Shown in pieces: positions 10,742-21,031 of a stretch of DNA of 64,000 bases. The notes below the pieces were generated by a model. The model had not been told where the DNA came from. It worked only from the letters and a program-made list of their open reading frames with translations, and did no database searches. Positions within the stretch are counted from its first letter, which is position 1; every line of letters starts with the position of its first letter. The stretch covers positions 1,488,001 through 1,552,000 of the forward strand of contig NC_012860.1 in assembly GCF_000026945.1 (NCBI RefSeq), in the 5' to 3' direction. This DNA is from Candida dubliniensis CD36. Taxonomy: Eukaryota; Ascomycota; Pichiomycetes; Serinales; Debaryomycetaceae. Both the position numbers and the translations under genes were made by a program.

Positions 10742-11286
10742 TGCGAATCTGTATACCTGTATGTTAAACTTGTAGATAATTATTAGTTAAATATAACAAT
10801 CAAAAAAATTTCTATTTGATAAAAAAGGTAACAGGGAAAACAAGTTATATATATACAAATCACGACGATATCAAAGCATTTATATATAGATATATGAGTG
10901 ATTTTTCTTCTTTTTCAGGATTCGGGTGTCAGAGGCTTATTTTTAGCATCAAAATTGAAAAAAAAAAAAAAAAAAAGGATGTGTTGATAAGATATCAATG
11001 CAAACCTGTTAATCTATCCACCTGTATAAACCAGGAGAATATATTATAAATAAACAACTTCTCCTTTATCAAATCCTTGACAAATGAAAATCTGGATTTC
11101 AAGATGATCAAGATTGATAGATTCTAATGCCATCAAAATAATTAGCCCAGATCATGAGAGATGTCAAAAAAACAATAAGGCAAATCCATTTTAGAAGGGG
11201 TTATAACATAGTTGCAAATGGAACGCGATAACCGAAACAGAATTACTCATTTTTATTCTGAAAAAAAAAAAATTATCGCAATTGAA
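10742..11286. other. Intergenic region between small ORF and SPO22
   Basis: AT-rich region with two poly-A runs (about 10960-10977 and 11261-11272). It would contain the promoter of the small minus-strand ORF and the SPO22 terminator. Nothing else is seen. Confidence 0.6.
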
Positions 11287-14200
11287 CTATTCATATTTAC
11301 TTATTTCTGATTCAAGCAATTTACTAGAAATTTGCAAATCCTGTACCAAATCATTCCATAATCGATAAAACTAGGCTTATAGTTAGTACCGTCAATTTTT
11401 GAATACTCTCACTGTAGAGTCCTGCTATCAAAGGTGGATGGAACTTACTTGTTGCAAAAGCCTTTCATGTACAAATTTTGAAAACAACACACCAAAGCTA
11501 CACCACTTGATACCAGTTTTCTGATCCTCATGATCTCTAAATTGATGATTGCAAAAACCAAAAGCAAAATAATGTTAGTATATTTTTCCTGTTTCTTTTA
11601 ATAAACGCAAAGTACATACATTAACAAGTAGATTCCATGATTCCATGATTTTGTTGCAAGCCATTCAATCTCAAAAGTTGGAATGGTTATGTCGTTTCTA
11701 TTGGCCTTTATTAATTGATACAGTTGTAACGTTAGAACTTCTTCCTCTGAACTAAAGTCGTGTCCAGATACTTCCATGAGCAATCTCATCCAAGTAATTA
11801 TGTTTTTAATTTGAAATGGCTCTATATCTTTTATTGCTTGACTAATTATCAGACTAATCAATTGTTTTCTTTTTTGGTTAGAAATTGGTCTTACAGAATC
11901 CGTAACTAACTTGATAAAAATATCATATATGTCATTGCAAACAGTTGGTCTAAAGCTCTTGCATTCATTAACAATATCGTGCAAACTTTGGTTAAACCCC
12001 AGTGACAACTCCGCTTGGAAATGAATGATAATTATTTGTTGCAAACATTCTTTCCAATCAGAATTGGTCATATCTTGCTTATAAACAATATCTTTCAACT
12101 CAAGGCATTTTTCTCGGATTATATCCCACTCGCTCGATCCCAAAGAGTAGTCCAAACATGTGTTTAGAATACCGAAAATTGTTGCTCTTACTTTCCATAG
12201 TAATAACTGCTCTCCTCTTTCTGCTTCAATATCAGGTGAAATCAAATCAATAAATCCAATACAAACTTTGTGGAACAGGCCCGCAAAAGAATTAAACTCT
12301 CCATTTTGACAAGAAATAGCTATATTATATGACTTGCTAGCAAGCCACTCCAAGTCATCAATTGAAAATATTCTGATTCGTGTAGGCGCTATTTTGTTAG
12401 CAATTGTCCAACTATTTTCAAGCAATTCTTTCAAAGAATGTAAAGTACTTTCACTCAAACTCCCACCGTTTTCAAGTTCAGTCAGATACATTACAACAGC
12501 ACATCGACAACAAGTTGGTAAAACAATATTGTGAGATTCAAGTGTGGATATACTGTCTTTTGTCATTTCCATTTCACAGATATGTTCAACTAGCTTTAAG
12601 AAAATTGATCTGATAGCCTCTAGGGGTAGTTTTCCTTTACTTTCAAGAATACACACAGCAATAGTTAAGACAGTAAGTGAATCATCATTGCCAAGTATTT
12701 TTTCAATACACTCTAATGCCATTTTTTCTTCTCCTAACATTAAGTTGGTTCTAAACAAATTAAACTGTGTAAGCGGTGAATTCTTATCTCCTGGGTCCAT
12801 TTGCGATACTGTAGAAATAACTTGATTGTATTCTCCAAGCAGAAAGTAATTGTTTTGAATGGCCCTCAAAATTTTTCCTCTGTCTTGGTTCTCCTTGTAA
12901 TCGGTATAGAAGAGCCGTGATAGGGCTATCTTAAACCATTCTAGACTTTGGGTGTACTCGGCCTGTTTATAGAGCTTTATTCCTTGTGACCATATAATTG
13001 CAACAATGCTCGACTTGGTAGTTCCTGACAATTGCTTTTGTAGTGATTTTTCTGCAAATCGCAAAAACACCTGCAACTCTTTGAGGGTTTCTTCTGAATC
13101 TTTGTTGGTGTTCAACAATACATTGACAACAAATTTCGTAATTATTAAAGTCTCACTGAAAGATGGGTTAGCATTAAGATGTGCAAGTAAGTAATCTATG
13201 CATTTGTTGACCCCTCGAAAGCATTTGTTTACATTTAGCTTTAGCAAATCGACTGTTTTTTCAAAAACTGCAGCGGTATCAACAGAAGTAACCAAACGCA
13301 TTAATACCTCCTCTGTTTCAACCTCTTTCGCATCATCGCATATTTCAAAATATAAACAATACATTTCAAATTTATTTGGAAACTGATGTTGCATATAGCT
13401 GAATGCTTCTTTGATGCTGCTTTGGGTGTCTGGAGTACCAATCGATTTATAAGTTTTTATTAGTAAAACGTAACAATTAAAATATTTTTCTTGGAAGAAC
13501 TGTGAATCCATTGTGTTGCTTTCTAAATGCTTAATGGCGACCAATATCAAAAATTTTGCATTTTCAAAATCACTGTTTTCATACAACTGCAAACAGTGAT
13601 TGTAAAGTACTCTGCTGCATTCTGCAAGAAAGAAGCGGTCTGGCAAATTCTTGTAGGAGTTCAATTTGCTTTCGTAGTTTCTGGCAAGAACAAAATTGTT
13701 ATTTATAGCTGCATAGTTCAAATTGAGAATCGCCAGCTTGTGGCAACACTCATTTAGTAGCTGTTGTTTTTGATCATTCAATGGCATGTCCTTGTCAATT
13801 TTCATTATTCTTCCTATCGTTGGCTCCAAGTATATGTTGCATTTATCGGAAACATCCTTGATACCATTGGTAATGGAACTGGAATACAAATTTAGTAGAC
13901 AGGAAACATTAATAAGACATCTATCTACATTCGGATTCAAAGTCTCATACACAATTAGCAATAAAATGGAATATAATTTCACCTTGTAAATAGCATCTAA
14001 ATGAGATGCAAATGAACTAGTGAAATTCCATAATTCTGTGGCACTAAACTCTAAGGACTCCTGCAAGCTGTGTGGTATTTCGATAACTTCCAATGAACTC
14101 TCCATGTTTCGATAAATTGTGGCAACTAGTGGTAAAACAACGTCAAGAATTGTATTCAATTTAAGTGCTTGATCATTTTCAAGTGCAGATGGTAACACGA

Positions 14201-14332
14201 GAATTTCGTGGATTTCTTTGGCACTCTCTGCAGACTATGTTAGTGATTGCAGACTAATAAGCGTGGTTTCTTTTATAACATACTAATAAAACTGCTTATT
14301 GAATTTTCATAGTTTGAAACAAGTTGAGACAT
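11287..14332 (-). CDS. SPO22: Spo22/Zip4-like meiotic TPR protein, four exons
   Basis: Meiosis-type TPR scaffold (Spo22/Zip4 family), a component of the ZMM machinery promoting crossovers and synaptonemal complex assembly in yeasts that undergo meiosis. Family features are helical TPR-like repeats throughout, such as WSQGIKLYKQAEYTQSLEWF, RGKILRAIQNNYFLLGEYNQ and SPLTQFNLFRTNLMLGEEKM. I reconstruct four exons (minus strand): 14284-14332, 11620-14227, 11449-11536 and 11287-11370, giving 942 aa. Introns: 14228-14283 (GTATGT, CACTAAC, TGCAG), 11537-11619 (GTATGT, TACTAAC, TTTAG) and 11371-11448 (GTAAGT, TACTAAC, CCTAG). Each splice keeps the frame, the start becomes an ATG (MSQLVSNYENS) and the C terminus gains helical sequence (LWNDLVQDLQ). 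The large exon alone has no ATG at its 5' end and stops early inside intron 2. A weaker choice is the nearer AG in the last intron (stop after 24 residues). Confidence 0.82.
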
Positions 14333-14550
14333 TGATAGTTGGCTGGTTGATTATAATTAAAATTATAACTTTTCCTTTCTGTCAGTTTTTTCTTTTCTTT
14401 TTTGCAACACCAATCAATCATAAAAGGTAATGATACAAAATGAGTACCTATAATAGAAAAACCGTGCCATACATTTCTACAATTGTTAATCTTTTTTAAC
14501 CTGATATAATTATTATTATTATACACTTAAAACATGCTCTTTATATACGT

Positions 14551-15359
14551 TTATTTTTTACCAGTTTTCTTGGCAGCTTTCTTTTCTTTGTCTTGTTGTT
14601 CTTTCAAAACTCTCTTGACAATTTTTTGTTCTTCAATTAAGAAAGCTCTAACGATTCTTTCCTTGACACAGTTAGCACATCTAGAACCACCGTAAGCTCT
14701 TTGGACGGTCTTGTGGGTTTTGGAAACTTGAGCGTATTGTCTTGGTCTCAAGGTGGAGATACCAGCTAAAGCAGAACCACAGTCACCACATTTAACTCTA
14801 GAAGCACTCTTCTTGACGTGTTGAGCAACTAATTTACCACCTGGGGTTTTAACAACCTTGATTTTGTTGGATCTGGTGTTGTCTAGAAAAAAATTTTGTT
14901 AGTATAATGCCATTTTATGCTAGAGTCGTTGGGCTATCTCAAAAATGTTCATCACTGTTGCTATAAAGATAATAATACTGTTTTCTCTATCCTAATAAAT
15001 TTTTCCCATACTAAAATGATTTTAACATCGGATTATATCTGGTTTGTTTAATGAATTAATATTCTCTCCCCCCCCCCCCATTTTGTTGTACTTGTTGTAT
15101 TGAAACAGTTTCCTACGATGTGACACTAGTACATTGGTAGTTACTTCAATATTCTTTCTGCCTGCTTTTATGTTCATTGTTCCTGATAAATTCACTTTTC
15201 TATGCTTTCATGACGTGCAGCTTACAGTTTCAATTACTTCCTTCAAACATTATATTATCCTCTTTTTAAACAACAAGAAATACAAATCTGCCCTCTATTA
15301 AACAATATGATTCAAAACATACATGGATTTCTTCTTCTGTAGGTGACACGTTGAGCCAT
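14551..15359 (-). CDS. RPL34: 60S ribosomal protein eL34 (two exons)
   Basis: Cytosolic large-subunit ribosomal protein eL34, 122 aa. Exon 1 (15323-15359) encodes MAQRVTYRRRNP plus one base; exon 2 (14551-14882) continues YNTRSNKIKVVKTPGGKL. The intron 14883-15322 (440 nt) has donor GTATGT, branch TACTAAC and acceptor TTTCTAG. Two zinc-binding CxxC pairs are visible (CGDC and CANC), as is the basic C-terminal tail KKAAKKTGKK. A long intron near the 5' end is typical of yeast ribosomal protein genes. About 190 bases upstream of the ATG lies a perfect Tbf1-type palindrome, the ribosomal-protein promoter element of Candida. The intron contains a 12-C run. Without splicing only a truncated C-terminal ORF from an internal codon is seen. 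Confidence 0.96.
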
Positions 15360-15745
15360 TGTTGATATGTGTTGTTGTATATCCTATCAAGAAAGCAGAA
15401 AGTCAAAAAATTCAAATTTTCAATATGTGAGATTCTTTCGTTAGAATTTTGGTACGCACTATGGAAAGAGAGAGAAAAAAAAAAACCTGTACCGATGCCA
15501 TATAATCAGAAAAAAGTGGTGTGCATATAAATTCTAAAAAAGCGTATTAGGGCTATAGCCCTAAGTATGACGAAAAAAAGAGAAGGTAGGAACATTCGCC
15601 AGCACTATGTTTATTGAAATTGCAACCACCTAAAAGAAAATGAATAGGCTTTTTACAGTACCCAAAAGTATCATGTCAATATAATGGAAGTTAAAGTCTG
15701 TATATTTAAGCATTCTACTTTGTTTGTTTAAATAGCCGTAACTAT
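15360..15745. other. RPL34 promoter region
   Basis: 386 bases between the RPL34 start and the 3' end of the RidA gene. Contains the Tbf1-type palindrome listed separately and a poly-A run at about 15477-15485. No gene. Confidence 0.75.
15547..15564. promoter_or_regulatory. Tbf1-type palindromic ribosomal-protein promoter element
   Basis: TTAGGGCTATAGCCCTAA is a perfect 18-bp palindrome made of two inverted TTAGGG half-sites. It lies 188 bases upstream of the RPL34 start codon. In C. albicans, ribosomal-protein gene promoters are known to use Tbf1 through this kind of palindromic site in place of the Rap1 site of S. cerevisiae. Position, symmetry and gene context all agree. Confidence 0.9.
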
Positions 15746-16338
15746 TTATAATTTGGTGTCATCCTTTTCAATAGCAACAACTTCTATTTCCAAAGGAACT
15801 CCTAATGGCAATTCCTTGACGGCAACACATGATCTAGCTGGTTTGTGCTCATTAAAGTATTTAGCATAAACTTTGTTGAATTCGCCAAACTGTGCTCCCA
15901 TGTCTGTCAAGAAAATGTTAGCCTTGACAATGTGGTTCAAAGAGGAATTGGAGGCTTCTAAAATGTTAGAAACATTCTGAATGGCTTGCTCAGCATGATC
16001 AGCGATAGTAGCTGAGGCTGGTAATGGCTTGTTGTCTGGGGTGTAAGGAATTTGACCTGAAACATAAATAAAACCTAAACACAGTGAAATTGTTAGTAAT
16101 CTTGATCAGCTGCACAAGACTTGCAAACCAATTGAACACTTCCTTGAACAAATAATTACATACCGTTGACCTTAATTGCTTGTGAATAAGAGGCAGCAGG
16201 TGGTGGTGCCTGTGAGGTTCTAACCTATTTTTTAATGTTAGTATGAATTGGCTTGTGATCTATGCAAAAATATAGTCCAAGACCCTTCATTACTGTACAT
16301 ACAGGGGTAATTGTAGAATTGAATCTCTTAGCTGACAT
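15746..16338 (-). CDS. RidA/Mmf1-Hmf1 family enamine/imine deaminase (three exons)
   Basis: Member of the RidA (YjgF/YER057c/UK114) family, which hydrolyses reactive 2-aminoacrylate-type enamines made by PLP enzymes; in yeast Mmf1 acts in mitochondria and Hmf1 in the cytosol. I assemble three exons on the minus strand: 16303-16338, 16164-16224 and 15746-16074, giving 141 aa. Introns 16225-16302 and 16075-16163 have GTATGT donors, TACTAAC branch sites and TAG acceptors. The spliced protein shows family motifs APPPAASYSQAIKVNGFIY, VSGQIPYTPDNKP, and KPARSC with the substrate-binding Arg at residue 113. The short N-terminal extension MSAKRFNST is basic and hydroxylated, compatible with weak mitochondrial targeting, so Mmf1-like is the favoured reading (inference). 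Conventional ORF calling would start at an internal non-ATG or late ATG codon. Confidence 0.93.
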
Positions 16339-16601
16339 GATTACTGATCTAAAGGATTGGGAACTCAATTTGTTGGCGAACATGGTCGGGGAGCAAACTA
16401 CAATTATCTAACAATTTCACAGAGAAAAAAACTGGGCAATGTAAAGGTTCATCAGTATTGGCGCGGGCACTACAATGAATTCCTTATCCACAACATTATA
16501 GAAGTCAAAAAAAAAAAAAAAAATTTAGTTGAGTTGAGTCATAACAGAGTTATGCTATATTACTTACTTTTACATATACAAAACTATTAAATAAAAGGGG
16601 T

Positions 16602-19298
16602 TTACTTCTTTTTGGATTTTTTCTTCTTTTTTGATTTCTTTTTAGAACCATTCTGTGGCTTTGTTTCTTTCACTTCAAATCTCCCTTCTCCATTTAAGAA
16701 TTCAGTATTAAATTCAGCATCAAAACATTCGTTAGGTTCTGTATTTGCACCCAACTTCGATATTGATCCCGATGAGATGACGGGTTCAAATCTTTCAAAA
16801 AGAAGTTCTGCAAGATAGTCGATCTTACACAACGTGTTGAAGTTGGCAAGGAAGTATCTAAAATCATCATTTATTTCTTCTAAGTTGGATGCTTCTCCAC
16901 TTTGGCTTAACAAGGCTTCTAGATGACGTTCAATTCTTTTTGCAAACGACTCGATAATCCTCCTGTTTCTCAAATTTTTATCCACATCTGTACTGATTGC
17001 TTCAGTTGATTCCTTTTCATAATTTTCAATCAATTTTATCTCATCTTCTCTTGATACTGTCGTATCAAAATTATCAGTTGTTTTTTTATCTTCAGCATTG
17101 GCATTCTTTATTTTAAAAAATAGTTTCCTCGCCTCTGGAACTTTCCCAATCCAATTGATGAGCAACACTTGCAACTCATTTGTATAATCATGAAGGTCAT
17201 CGGTCTTGCTTCCTGACAAATCTATTATGCCCAACTGGATGAAGTGATTGATCATGAGACATAGTACAGACAAAAGCTTTTTCGCAATTGATTCCGCTAA
17301 GAACACTTGATAACCATCGTCTATATCGATCCCATCAGTGGCTGACAAATAAACGCTACTGTTGGTTAAGAACTCGTGCAAAAGCATCAGCTGTTCGATT
17401 TCACTTAAGTACACTTTCCCACCCTTTCTGGTAAATTTATAAGGAAAAGTTATATCTTTAGTGCCGCGAAGTCCCCCTAGCAATTCATAAATGTAGTCTA
17501 CCAATGAAATCGATATATTTATATTATGAGTTAAAAACCAAATGAGCAACCTTCTGTGGCCTTTACACATAAGCATTTCGTCCATCGCTGCTCTGGCAAG
17601 CTGTGAGTTATTATGAAAGAACAACTCAAAATTTGTAACGTTGAATATCGGTACAATCATCTTGTTATTGTCATCTTGTGTTATCTTGATTGCTTCCATG
17701 CTAGCCAGAGACGCCCAATACTGATAAATCTTAGCTGGTGTTATTGATGACTCTCGGTTTTCTGTGTTGTCTAAAATGGACTTTGCTATTGTGTTAATTA
17801 CCACTTGTCCAATTTTACATTCGGCCTGAGAATTGCCCTCAATAGAATTTGTACTCAAAAATTCAAATGTGTGGTACAATTCATCCCATGAAGCAAAAAA
17901 GTTATCCGAATCAGTTTTGTTTGGTAAAGCTTCAAATTCTTTGAGTTTCGTTACAAACAGATCGTTGAATTCATTATTCCCCCCTCGAGGAATATCTCGC
18001 CAATCTCTTCCAAAATCATCAAACTCAAGCTCAGGTACTATAAGGCTTTCTGCAATCTCTGATGGTATTACAGAGACACCGTTATCTTTCTTTCCTTTCT
18101 TAGACTCACCTTCGGTTGATGATTCCTTGTCGTCAATATCATTGTCTTCGTCGTCTTCTGCTTCGTCATAGAATTCACATTCAAACATGTACTTGATATC
18201 TTCGTCAAATCTGTCAGCGTATTCCAAATCGATTAAAATATCACCCACCTCTGATATTTTTGTGGATTGGTTTAGTCTTCTACTTGCGTGTTCTTGATTT
18301 ATTGAAGGCTTCTCGTTACTTTGATGGGCCCCAGCCGTAAACGATGTTCCTGAATATAGTATCAACAATGCGATTGTAACCAACCTCATATCTAGCAGTA
18401 TTGCTCCTCCATTGCTGTCATTTCGGGCTAAAGGTTGTATGAAATTGAAAACTGTCTCATTTTTTATATCCAATGACTGTTCTGAATGTATGGACAAGTC
18501 ATCATCAAATACTGGCGTTGACGAAGGATTCTTGTTTAGGATCCAGGCTAGCACGCACCGTATGGAGCTTGAACCTTTTAGGGTTTGTTGGATTATATAC
18601 GGTGTTTCTTTATTTTCCCCGTTTTCGTGATTGAGAAATTCAATTCTTCTGTCTATTGCTAATCCAAGTAGTATAATATTAGTGTGGCATTTCCATAGTT
18701 TGAGAAAATAGTGCAAGTAAGGATTGGTAGTCAAGTTGTAATCACCTGATTTAGGAATAAATAATTTGTACATGGCTGAAATCACAACGCAGGCAATCGA
18801 ATAAAGTAATCTGAGATTATAATCGTTGCTGGCAATAATTTCGCTTGGCGTCCAAAGGTGCAAGTTTTTCATATAGTGGTTTTCATCGTTCTCAATGTAT
18901 CTTAATTCTAACTCATCATCGGCATTTAGTAGGACATGTATTTTGCTTAAAATTGTGAATAATATTGTTGAGATATCAAATTTAATTGACTCAATTGGAA
19001 TGTCATCGGTGCTTTGTTCTTCCATGTAAGATTTGAACAGAACAGCTATGGCCAAATCTGCTATGCAGTCAACACTTAGTACAAAATCTGCAGATTCCTC
19101 AGGTTGTGTGAATGGATCACACAAGGAAGCTATTGTTTTAAATATTAGTTGTGCAAGGTTGTTGTCTCCTGGTGGCAATTGGAGTAGTCCCGCAATAAAG
19201 TCATGTCGGTCAGTCAAATTCAGTGTGGGGGCATTCACAGGAACTGTAAAATCGACTTCAAAGCTTTCTATATCTTCCTCTGAATCGTTATCCAGCAT
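16602..19298 (-). CDS. Unidentified 898 aa helical protein with Lys-rich tail
   Basis: A long intact ORF with an ATG start (MLDNDSEEDIESFEV), mostly predicted helical and probably armadillo/HEAT-like in character. It has an acidic, low-complexity insert at about residues 383-408 followed by a conserved-looking block ELEFDDFGRDWRDIPRGGN, then helical segments (FFASWDELYHTFEFL, ARAAMDEMLMCKGHRRLL). The tail is almost pure Lys/Ser (KKKSKKKKKSKKK). I cannot name it with confidence. The DFGRDWRDIPRG block vaguely recalls fungal Caf130-type subunits of the CCR4-NOT complex, but I rate this as speculation. It is neither Mak10/Naa35 nor clearly Far11. The basic tail would suit RNA or ribosome contact (inference). 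Confidence 0.8.
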   Translation of the reverse strand: MLDNDSEEDIESFEVDFTVPVNAPTLNLTDRHDFIAGLLQLPPGDNNLAQLIFKTIASLCDPFTQPEESADFVLSVDCIADLAIAVLFKSYMEEQSTDDIPIESIKFDISTILFTILSKIHVLLNADDELELRYIENDENHYMKNLHLWTPSEIIASNDYNLRLLYSIACVVISAMYKLFIPKSGDYNLTTNPYLHYFLKLWKCHTNIILLGLAIDRRIEFLNHENGENKETPYIIQQTLKGSSSIRCVLAWILNKNPSSTPVFDDDLSIHSEQSLDIKNETVFNFIQPLARNDSNGGAILLDMRLVTIALLILYSGTSFTAGAHQSNEKPSINQEHASRRLNQSTKISEVGDILIDLEYADRFDEDIKYMFECEFYDEAEDDEDNDIDDKESSTEGESKKGKKDNGVSVIPSEIAESLIVPELEFDDFGRDWRDIPRGGNNEFNDLFVTKLKEFEALPNKTDSDNFFASWDELYHTFEFLSTNSIEGNSQAECKIGQVVINTIAKSILDNTENRESSITPAKIYQYWASLASMEAIKITQDDNNKMIVPIFNVTNFELFFHNNSQLARAAMDEMLMCKGHRRLLIWFLTHNINISISLVDYIYELLGGLRGTKDITFPYKFTRKGGKVYLSEIEQLMLLHEFLTNSSVYLSATDGIDIDDGYQVFLAESIAKKLLSVLCLMINHFIQLGIIDLSGSKTDDLHDYTNELQVLLINWIGKVPEARKLFFKIKNANAEDKKTTDNFDTTVSREDEIKLIENYEKESTEAISTDVDKNLRNRRIIESFAKRIERHLEALLSQSGEASNLEEINDDFRYFLANFNTLCKIDYLAELLFERFEPVISSGSISKLGANTEPNECFDAEFNTEFLNGEGRFEVKETKPQNGSKKKSKKKKKSKKK

Positions 19299-19642
19299 AT
19301 CATATCACTTGTCACACCAAATATTCTATCACTTATTGTGTTAATGGTTCTCTATCTATTTTGTACTTTAGAGTCGTACTAGTTAAACAAAACATGGGAA
19401 AAGAAGGAAGAAAAAAAAAAAAAAAAAACGCAGTAAAAAAAAATAAAATAATAGATGCGAGAGGTAGGTAGGTAAAGGAGTGAAAAAAATAAATTGTGTC
19501 AACAAAGTTGGCTGCACAAGAAGCACATATTATATGCTACACGCTTACCGCTTTTAGATTTCAAAGATTTGCCGCTATTTACAATTAATTAATTAAATTG
19601 ATTTGTAAATGTGCTATAGCTCTCTTCTCCCCTATGCTAGTA
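19299..19642. other. Intergenic region
   Basis: 344 bases upstream of the 898 aa gene, with a poly-A run near 19411-19428. It separates that gene from the 3' end of the TMEM135-like gene. No gene seen. Confidence 0.65.
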
Positions 19643-21031
19643 TTAGATAACAAAAACTTGTTTTAATCCTTTCCCAAAAATACCTCTTACACTTGAAGCT
19701 CGATTTTTCGAATAGGCCACCAAAACAGCTAACCCAATTGAAAATACAATACTTTCAATAGCTAGATTTTTCTTTGTTGGCTCCAGCGGAACCAATGTGC
19801 CAAGTCCTCTAGGAGCAACAAACAAAGCCAATTCCTTACGTCTCTGTGGAGTTTCAATAAAAGAAGAAAAGCCACACATGAAGGCACCACTGGCGGCGCA
19901 AATAGTGTCATCAAATCTGACTCTTGGGATTTTAGGGAACAATTTTGGAAATAATCTGGTTCTTGCTAGGCACACTGCATACCAGTAGAAACCAATAAAT
20001 GCTCCCAAGAAACTTGCTGACCGGATAGAGGACTTGATTGCACGCAATAAACGAGCCGACATTTTGACTTTCAGTGGGAAAATCAACATCAACAAGTTCA
20101 AGGGTGCATAAACACCGAGTGCAAATTTGAATCCTCTCCAGAACCTCCATAAGGCATGAAGCTCGCAACTTTTTGTGGTAAATGCATGGACAGCTTCACA
20201 TTCTATCGGTTGAGTCAAAACGGTGTTGCCACGCTTTGGATCTCTGCCGTGTCTTTCAAAATAGGGACCTAAGAAATCCTCATAAGGGCCATGTTCTCCG
20301 TATACTAGTTTCTTCTGTTGCACCAACCTCAAAATCTCCCAGAATTCGATATCCATGTTAGCAGCAGATGTAATCCATTTGTGATAGCTAGGTGGTAGCT
20401 TCTCTGGATAAAAGAACCAACAAAACATAATACAGGTGCAGCTTGCGATGAATAAAAGCGCGTCTCCGTAACCCGATAAGCTGGCTGGTGTGATTCTGGA
20501 CAAGGAAGAAGAAAGGGCGGTATCTAATGCTCTTGTCGCTACTAACAATGTCAAGTCCAAAGAATTATATCTCCCATAACCAAGAACATGAGTTTGGTAG
20601 GTTGGAAAAGTCACTATGGCTGAAATCAAGGCAGCAAGTAACGTGGAAACAAATACTCTGGAAGTAGGACTCTTTGCCAACCTGTTATTTCTCTTCAACA
20701 ATTTTAGGAACACGGGCTCTAAGAGATTTATTCCAGCCACTAAACTAGCAGCAAACATTGGGAATTTTCGAGGATGCAATGCATTTATCATGGTTTTCTT
20801 CACCCTAGGAATGATCTTATCATATTTGTTTTTTCTAATGGCACTCAAGATTTGACCTATGGCTTTTGGCAAAACCAAATAAAGGTATGCATACAAAAAA
20901 GCTCTTAACGATGGCTTAGCTATGTGATTGAGTATATGTCTGGCGGCACGTCTTTGTTGTTGACTATTTTTCAACATCCCAGAAGATAAGGCCAGCATTG
21001 TATAAAGATTATGAGTCAATGAAATATACAT
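19643..21031 (-). CDS. TMEM135-like multi-pass membrane protein
   Basis: A 462 aa protein with several hydrophobic segments and the motif ALHPRKFPMFAASLVAG near residues 85-101, which is characteristic of the TMEM135/fungal TMEM135-like family. Also visible are a conserved YGDALLFIASCTCIMFCWF helix, the block WEILRLVQQKKLVYG and a C-terminal helix SIVFSIGLAVLVAY. Animal TMEM135 acts at peroxisomes and mitochondria in lipid handling; the yeast protein's role is unknown, so function is only by family. The start ATG at 21031 is the first in frame; alternative starts at residues 12 and 19 would not change the domain. An Ala/Arg-rich N terminus is present. Confidence 0.83.
   Translation of the reverse strand: MYISLTHNLYTMLALSSGMLKNSQQQRRAARHILNHIAKPSLRAFLYAYLYLVLPKAIGQILSAIRKNKYDKIIPRVKKTMINALHPRKFPMFAASLVAGINLLEPVFLKLLKRNNRLAKSPTSRVFVSTLLAALISAIVTFPTYQTHVLGYGRYNSLDLTLLVATRALDTALSSSLSRITPASLSGYGDALLFIASCTCIMFCWFFYPEKLPPSYHKWITSAANMDIEFWEILRLVQQKKLVYGEHGPYEDFLGPYFERHGRDPKRGNTVLTQPIECEAVHAFTTKSCELHALWRFWRGFKFALGVYAPLNLLMLIFPLKVKMSARLLRAIKSSIRSASFLGAFIGFYWYAVCLARTRLFPKLFPKIPRVRFDDTICAASGAFMCGFSSFIETPQRRKELALFVAPRGLGTLVPLEPTKKNLAIESIVFSIGLAVLVAYSKNRASSVRGIFGKGLKQVFVI

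Noticed and set aside
14883..15322. Possible snoRNA in the RPL34 intron (a GTGATGA box C-like match on the minus strand)
   Set aside because: No matching box D (CTGA) at suitable spacing and no terminal stem could be found.
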